Shown here: in pieces, positions 11,401-20,400 of the stretch | How positions within the stretch are numbered: position 1 is the first letter of the stretch | Layout: every line of letters begins with the position of its first letter | Origin: Harmothoe impar | Lineage: Eukaryota > Annelida > Polychaeta > Phyllodocida > Polynoidae | DNA: 64,000 nt | Direction: 5' to 3' | NCBI GenBank assembly: GCA_947462335.1 | Contig: OX381718.1 | Span: forward strand, 44,640,281 to 44,704,280 | Program-made: the position numbers and the translations under genes | Notes under the pieces: generated by a model | Databases searched by the model: none | The model's input: only the letters and a program-made list of their open reading frames with translations | What the model was told of the DNA's origin: nothing

Positions 11401-14400
11401 CGACATTTTCCTTTATTTTTCAAGTTTTATTTTTCATTTTTGTGTGGCTAAACTCAACATTGGATTTTGAGCTATCTACAGTCGACTTGTGAGACTCTGC
11501 CTCCAATAATAATAATAATATTTAAGTATGCCATCTGCTCATGAATTGTACAACACATGTCAGGTTTACAGTAGCATTAACAAAGCAATTCGTCAAAAGG
11601 ATTAAAGCTTGCCTAATTAAGAAACTTTTAATCACGTGTACAGTATAATATTACGTCATTTTAATTCCGCCAACGAGCGGATGGTTTAGGCAATTAGAGG
11701 GTGGCAGAGAGAGAGAGATAGAGAGGGGGGTAAGGAATACGGCATTAGACTAATAATAATGATAATCTTAGTCATCATATGGTAACCAAGGAAGATTACT
11801 TAGACATGCTAAATACATTGAACATTTAAGGTCTGCATACTAGTTGAACCATGTAAGCCTTTGTGCAGTGCCGGCGAGTTACTCGTGAGCACTGCATCGG
11901 GGTATCATGCCGACCCTTCGGAATTGTATTAGCCCCGCTGGGTCAGGATGATGCATTAATGCAGCTCTGGCGAGCAGCCATGGTTCCATTCAGATATGCC
12001 AACTTAACCCATTCCTAAATCGTATACGTTTTCCTAAATGATATTTGACTCAAAATCGTAACAATTTCTTCTGGAAATCGTAGCAAAAATCGTGACAACA
12101 AAATGCAATTTCAGAATGTTTCAAGTGCTTTGGATCCTTGCTACTTTCGATTGGTTGCATTTCATTGGCTGGCCAACGCCTGGTCATTTATTCAACGCGT
12201 CATTCTACCACCAACAAAGGCATGGGCTATACTCTCTCCAATTTCACCAACATAGATCCTTGTGGCACTCCTGTCTTTTGTTGCCGTTGGCGCTCCACCA
12301 GGAGCCTATAGTAGTATAACAAATTTGCCTTGGCATCAGGTTAAACCTTTAAGGGCTCAATAGTGCTTTAATGTTTAAGGACCTATATGTCCTCATGAGG
12401 GATGGATGCAGCCCTGGCGAGTGTGACTCGCCAGGGCTGCATCCAAGCATCATGTCGATCTCATGGGGATGATACCCTCACCAAGGATCGGCATGGTGCA
12501 ATCATAGCATCGCGAGTAGACACGCCAGGGATGCATCATGACTGCAAAATGTATTTATGCACTATGCGGCCCTTAAATGGTTAACCCTATAGAACACCCT
12601 CTGCACGAATACAGAAACAGAGTTCATAAGGTCATTTCTGACTCTTACATAACGGACTACACACACCGAGTATACACCGTATCGAATGCCTTATAAAGAT
12701 CCAGACAGATCGTGCCATACATACAGACAAAGGTTCACGTGTATAGTTCCTCACTGAGGGTTGTTTCATGAGGGGAAGCCGAGTGAAATAACCCTCAGAG
12801 AGGAACTATACCAATGCTCTTACATGCCATTATCAACAATAGTTGATAAGATCTGAAAAAATATGCCGTATTTATCATGAAATAAACGTTCATTCTTTTG
12901 TAGCGAATCTACACCTCCCACTCCAACCCCTTAAATGCTATGCCACCTCCACCCCATCCCCACCCTTTCTCTTCCTCCTCCAATACGTATGTACGTACTG
13001 TGGTCATACTTTATTCCGCTCCTGACATATTTTCGCGGAATTCGCGAGAATTAAAAATCCGCGACTTTTTTTGTGTATAAATACCCGCGAAATTGCCGGT
13101 TTTCACGTTTCCGTGTAAATGTATACCCGTGAATATATATATATTATATGCATATTTAAATGAAGTTATGTACAGCTATGCCCCTACATATATCAGCCAG
13201 ACCAATACATGTATGTCGTTTGAATATTCACATACGTTACTATGGCATCCGTCTGGCCCCCTGTCGTTGCCCTGGAGGCAGTGGTGTATGTGTTTGGCGG
13301 TTGGGGGGTTGGGAGAGAGTCATGGGAGGGAGAGAGAGTGTGTGGTGTGAAGGGGGGTGTTGGGGGGGGGGGGTGGGGGGGCACCTTACATAAGGGCCTG
13401 TGGTTGTGCAACATTTCGGGCTCGGCAAGGCACAGTGCAGGCGTGTTTTCTGTGCACCGAGATCCCGTTACGGCGCACAATGATTCCCCCGTTGCCGAGT
13501 GCACAATTACATTAACCCAATCACGCCACACAATAACGCCATACCCGCCTCCAGATACTCCTCTCATGTTGCACTATTTCATCAAAATCCCAGACTTGTT
13601 TCCCCCTACACAACGCGGTAATTAATTCATGATTTTCATTGCTATGCATTTTACACTTATATCCACTTTCTCCCAGATATTCCTTCACAACCAGATATTT
13701 CTTCACATTCAGCATGAACGTTCATATAGGTCTATAGGTCCATGCATTCAGATATTCCTTCACACTCAGATATTATTCCTGCACCCACTATGTTTGGCAT
13801 AAGGATGACTGTGGCTTACATGCCCATGCTGATAAAACACTGCTCAGTATGGATCAGATAAATTCCATTACTTGAATCAGGTTCTTTTCATCAAATAAGC
13901 TGTATTAATATGCCTTCTAGAAATGATAACTCTTCCAATTATAACTTAGCATTTTTGGTTATAATACAGTGAGATTCCTCTATAACGAATTCACCGCCAC
14001 CTTGCTCCCCTGCTGTTAAAAATGAGAACTCCTTATTAGATCTTACTGAAGTGAAGTGCTGCGTGGCAGAATCCACCTGACACACAATGACGTCTTGTTA
14101 TACTACTTACATCGCCAACTCCGGCCAAAACCAACAGCATGGGGACTGCCGTACCAAATAGGTTGTGAGTAAGTGAGTGAGTAAGTAAGTGAGTGAGTAA
14201 TTGAGTGAGTGAGTGGGTGAGTGAGCGAGTGAGCAAGCGAGCCAGCGAGTGGGTGGGTGGGTGAGTCGGTGCATGCTTGCACAGGGGCGTGGCAACCGGG
14301 GTAGACTTTTGACCAACCCCAAAAAAGGGTCAAACCAAAAAGGTCAAGTAAAAAGGAGTCAAAAAGGGTCAAAATACCCCTCAGTCCCCCCTACATTGAA

Positions 14401-17400
14401 ACTGCTTGCCACGCCCCTGAAATTGCATGAGTGAGTGAGTAGGTGCATGAGTGAGTGAATGAGTGAGTGAGTGAGTGGGTGAGTAGATGAGTGGGCGGAT
14501 GAGTGAGTAGGTGTGTGAGTGAATGCGTGAGTGAATAGATGAGTGAGTGAGAGAGTATGTGGGCGAGTGAGTGGGTGAGGGAGTGCCGGGTGAGTGAGTA
14601 AGTGAGCCAGCATGTGAGTGAGTGAATGGGTGAGTGAATGCTTGAACCATGGAGTGCGTGCATGAGTGAATTAGTGGGTGAGTAAATGGATCAATGAGTG
14701 AATTAGTTAGATACATGTGAGTAAATATTTGTGTGTGGGGAGTAGTGAAGTGAGTCAGTAAATGTGTGATTGATAGTGTGGGTGGTTAGCTGCTTACAAG
14801 GTTGAAAGTGTGAGTGGGTTAGTGAATAAATGTTTAAGTCTGTGATTGGGTCAGTGAGTAAGTAAATGGGTCAGTGAGTTTGTGCGTGACTGAATGACTG
14901 AGGATGTAAGTGAGTGAGTAAATGCGTTCACGCATGCATGAGTTAGTGAGTGAGTATTACTATTTGCGTGAGTGTACGGGACAGTAAGTGAATGAGTGAG
15001 CGAGGGAATGGGTGGTTGAGTGAGTGAGTAAGTGAGTGAGTAATTGTATGAGTAAGTGAGAGAATGAGATGGTGGTTGGGTTGTTGAGTGAGTGCCCACA
15101 GCCTCCTGTCGTCATGGGCAGCCTACGGTACACGCCTGACACGTGGTGGACAAGACGGGTACTATAAACTAGCCTTCTAAGGCTGAAAGCCACAAGTCGA
15201 CTTCTGGTCGGCTACTAGTATAATCATTTTATAATATACTTGGTGAATCCTGTAGATTTTGGGACTTTCCTGTTGGCTATACAATGAATTACAGGGTTTC
15301 ACACAACTTAAATTTTCCATTATAATTATGTGAGCACATATATAGGTAGGCCTACTCATACTCCAACATGGATATTACTTGCCTTGGGTAAATAGACAAA
15401 GGTCCACCAGTTTAAGTCTGTTGACTGGGTTATTTCACGCTGCCATATTTCATTTAAAAAAAGTCTACCTCTCAGTACACATGGTTGCGTTTGGGAGTTG
15501 GTTACTGAACTAGCCTCCTATTCCCATATTCCCCACTACTGTATGGATTTAATTGTAGAAGTGATGTCTGGGAATCTGGAATGTGTTCTTTAATAGGATG
15601 TTAGCAATCCAGATCTCAACTTAGAATAAAACCTCTTCTTCCTTGGGGCTATGTGCAGCACAGAGTCACCCCCTAGTGGACAAGTGGGACAACAATATTA
15701 CGAGCCAGCTGACACAGAGTCGTCCTCTGGTGGTCAAACGAAACACTACCAATATGGCACAGAGTCGCCCCCTGGTTGGCAAGTGAGACATCATTATGGT
15801 GTCTCACTTATAGGCCTGAGTTTCTAAGTCAATATATAGTAGAGCTGGTCGGCCGGTCCTCACCCCCTACCTACCCCTCCCCTCCCCACCAGTCCGCGTA
15901 CACCCCCTGTCACGCCCATGGGGGTCAAACAACCCCTCCTGCTGAATGATGTAGTAGGGGTATACAGTGGTTAGTTCATGTTTTAAAGGTATAGACCAGG
16001 GTCTACGCATAACTCATCTATCTTCACCCTTTAGATGCCTTACTATGGCATTCTACGCATCTTGTCACTGTTTTTCTCTGCTTCACAAAACTATGCTCTA
16101 AGCTATCGCAGGTATCTCGGGTGACAAGAAAATATTTGAATAAATCCCAAACTGTCTTAATTCAATAATGAATCCCTTCTTTTTTTGTTGTAAAGTGTGT
16201 CTTTTGATCTTATGTCCAAATAGCTAAGGTTTTTATCACAAAATGTTAGCCTATTTTTTTTTCTGTGTTGCAAAATGTAGAGAAAATAGACTTTTTTTAA
16301 TTTCTGTTTTTTCCCTAAATCGGTCCTGGCTCTTTGGTTTCACCCATGACCACTAATTTTTATGGATTGATTAAATAAGATTGAAAAAATAGGGGCTTAT
16401 CCATACGCTGTCATAGTTAAGGGTGTCCTATCTTCAAATGTCAATATATCATAATCTAGCACCATGAGGTATTGATTTCTTCGCTTCTACAGTATTACAT
16501 CATCACATATCAAACTCATATAATCCAAAGTAATTTAGAGAATTGTAGGTAGATCAGAATTGACCGAACCCTGGTCTATACCTTTAATGTTTATTGCCCT
16601 AATAAGCTGAGAAAAATAACAAAAACAAAGGTTAATGGTAGCTGAACACCAGTCCCATTATCTTCACTAAAAATGTACTCACAATACTCAACAATATGAA
16701 CACAAAACTCTCAGCCCTAAGTACTGCGAGGTAGGGATCTGACGTAAGCCCGTTCGAAAGGATAAGTGCCCCTACTGCAAGCTCAATATTTAGACTTAAA
16801 ACACTAAGTCTATCTGCACCTCCCTTACTAAACATGGTGGAGAATAACCTTTCTAAGGGTGCACTTGATGCAAGCACATTCAGGTATCATGATACAAGTG
16901 CATATCTTGTAACAGTTTCTCATGAAAAAAAATTGACATAATTATATTGACATATCAAAATTGTCAATATAATACATGTATATTGCAATATTTACATAAT
17001 AGCGATATGTCAATATAGTGAATGTCAATGACATCCCTCCCCCTCCCGCCCTCCATTCGCCGTGGAACATATCTTCTAAAGAAGCTCCTTGGGAGTGATC
17101 GTTTTCTTAACAACAGTGTTAAACTGTTTTCTGTTCCATTTCTTTTTGGTTTTTTTTTGTTTTTTTTTGGGGGGGGGGGGGACAAAAAAATCAATCCCTT
17201 TGGTCTAGTCCAGGACAATCTGCGGCAGTCGTCTCTGTGGGCCTCAGTGACCCGGGCACAGGCGTCACTCTCCAGCAGATGTTTGGTGCTAACTATATCA
17301 GAACAGCGGCCATTATCTACCGGTGGATAAAGGTGGCTTCACCCTCACAGAGAGAAGATTCAACCCGACGGGTGGAGCCATCTATCGTCTATCGAACGAC

Positions 17401-20400
17401 TTCAATCAGACAAAGGCTTGTGTAAAAGTGGATACTGTAAAACCTTGCGTATAAGCCGTGGCTTGTACGTGAGTCACTCAGCTTTCCTTTGATACCAAAT
17501 ATGTGCTGCTGATATGAGGGTTTTTATAAAAATACTACAGTACCAAATTAACAATTTTCAGACCCACTCTGCGGCTTATATAAACTGTCAAAATTAGGGG
17601 TGCGGCTTATACGCAAGGTTTTACAGTAAGCTATCTTACCCAAGAAGTGAAGTAGGACCGGGGAGCAAGACGTCTTGAGGGAACCAACAACAAATCTCAT
17701 GAAGGTTTCCAAGATGGATCTCCTCTCCTTGACGTTGCTGTCTAGAAGCCCGAACGTCTTCTTGGGGAGAGGAGGAAATATTGTACCAGGAAACTTGGCA
17801 GACAACTTTTTCCTGAGATCTTCAAAGTCATCAATATGCTTGGGGATCTGAAACATAAAAGAGATGGTCAATTGTTTTATTTATCTAAATCTATGTTAAC
17901 AAACAAGATATCGGTAAGCCTATATATAGTTGGGCTCTATTAAATGCATTGACCTCACCCCCCCCCCCTCCCTCTTCACCGATAACAAATATTTAGGGTA
18001 GGACAAAAAAAAGGGAAGGCCGGTTTCCTGCCACAGGAAATACAAAGTTCTTTTACAGATTTAATTTTTGAAAAAAAATTATGCGAGCAAGCTAATTTTA
18101 TTTTTCATCTTTTAAGATTTTTTTGGCATTGCTGAAATCTAATTGTAATTCATAATATATGCAATTATATCGGTCAATAAATCGGTCAATCAAACATTCT
18201 GTTTAAATGAAGACCGCAAAAAAGAAAAAAAAGAAAAAAGACTTACCATGAACTGTACGACGTCTGTCTCCTTGTGTTTGGGGAGTTTAAAACACTGTAA
18301 GATGGTGACCACAACCACGTGGTACTCTATGGTAGTACCCAGAAGGCCCGGCAGCTCCTTGTGTTCCGGTATACTCGCATCTATACCCGTGTTCTTATTC
18401 TTCAGCTCCCTGAAAGAAACACCACAAAGAATTAATGACTTTTTAAAAATCATTATTTTATTAAAGGCCGAGTTACACAAGGCAACTAGTTGCTGGCAAC
18501 TAATTGCAGGCAACTAGTTGCCCCGTCTAATGCAAAAGTTGCAGGCAATAGTTGCTAGCAACTAGTTGCCTGGGTCCTGGGATCCATATTTATGGATTTG
18601 GGGGCAACTAGTTGCCTCCTATCTTTTGCGGGCTAGCAACTAGTTGCTAGCAATAAGTTGCCAGCAACTAAACTGTAGTTGCCTCGTGTAACTCGACCTT
18701 TATTAGGGTCATTATTGTTTTCAAATACTTCATAACACGGTTGCATCGCGGAAGACGCAGACGCTTTTTAAGCACTCGTCCCCAAAGAATAATTAATAGC
18801 TTGGTTATTTTCCAAAGATTGAACGTCTGATTTAAATCACAAATGACTCAGGGTCAGGGTGATTAAGTGATTGATTGAAAGATTGAAGCTGTAAATCATT
18901 TCAGGAACAATGAATTATTTGTGAATTATGAGGGCAGAAACATATTCCTGGTTCAAAACTACCTTCAAATCATGTGCCACACCAGTCAGTAATCACATTT
19001 CAGGCATTTGACAACTTTTCATTTGACAGACTTATAACGAATTATTTGTGAATTTGTCTTAAGGCTTAAATTCCTAAGACAAGTTGCAAAATGATCAATA
19101 TCTCAGCTGATAATAAGGGTAGAAACATAATTTAAAAGGCGTTTTATACCTTATCTCCAATTGAAAACCATCAATTTTCTAGAAAAAAAGAAAAAGGCCC
19201 TCCCGCCCCTCCAGAAAAGAGTGCAACAAAGAAAAGTGCCCTCGCGCACCCCTTTTTCCTAAAAAGTGTCCGCAAGGCTGATAATTGATTTTAAGTGGCC
19301 TAACAACTGTAAAAATGTACTATTGAACAGATTGCTATGTTAAGCGTTGCCATACCTGCATTTCAATGCATCTGTATTTATCAAACCAGAGACATGATTA
19401 AACCTAATAAAACTTTCTATTTGATAACTTTGCATTTGACAACATATATGTCCACACTCAGGGATGTATGTTAACACTCAGGCCACACTTTTTTTAATTC
19501 TTTGGGTTACGGACACCATGACAAATTTCAAGTACGGAGGACGAAATTTTAAAAATTTAGATACAATAAAATTTTGTCTTTCGCGTTTTACCACCTAAAA
19601 TATTTAATGGTGGTCCGATTTACACGCTGTGAAAACTGACACATAGCTATTTAAATGGAGATTCACAATTTTATTTTTAGTGCGGGGGTTTCCAGGGTAG
19701 TGCGGCGGGCCCGTAACCCAAAGTATAAAAAAGTGTGGCCTCATGGTTGCATGTCCACACTCATGAATAAATTGAATATGAGAATGTCTAGTATTCACAT
19801 GTCACATGTTACATGTCCACACACATACATAGGATCTATATATATCCATTTTGGCTACAGATGTTTGACAACCCAATGCATTGTCCATGTACATGTGTGT
19901 ATATGATATATGTTCCATGTCAACAGTTTGATATCTACAGGCTCCCATTGACTTCTATGGTGAACCAAATTACCACTGATTTTGGACAATTTTTTTAGGG
20001 GGTTACAGTAGCCTCACCAATTGGTGGGGCTTATCAGTTGGATGTGTCTGCCTACCAATTACGCACACACACACAGGCCGTTTTTTACTCAAGAAACGGG
20101 GAGACCTCTTCCTTATAATGCTTATTGTAACTCCCCATCACACCATACCCTCTCAGTAATACATTGGACAAACAGGAAAGGTATTTAGCTACAGTCTCAT
20201 ACCTACCATATTTAAATCGAATACTATTGGCCAAACTTATGATTGTGGAAAGATTTTTCTTTTAGAATACATCAAAGTGTACAGAATTGTTACCCCGCGC
20301 AAATTATCTACATCAATCACCTTAAAGCTCACATCAATACCTATACATTGATGTCTATTGTTAATTAGTAAGTTTACTTTAAGAGCCGCGGGTTTGACCA

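Larger units (their letters stand above)
4586..17639 (-). other. HS1BP3: HS1BP3 intron 3 (13 kb)
   Basis: No conserved exon of HS1BP3 or of another gene was found. The phases of the flanking exons join directly (phase 1). The intron holds several MITEs, a 1.2-kb inverted-repeat transposon, a GTGA-type satellite, a hAT transposase relic and CpG-richer patches at 6.75-6.87 kb and 7.7-8.17 kb that could be regulatory. Confidence 0.7.

Noticed and set aside
14036..15099. Thr-His-Ser-Leu repeat proteins on the minus strand
   Set aside because: Direct reading of a GTGA-type satellite with no start context or conservation.
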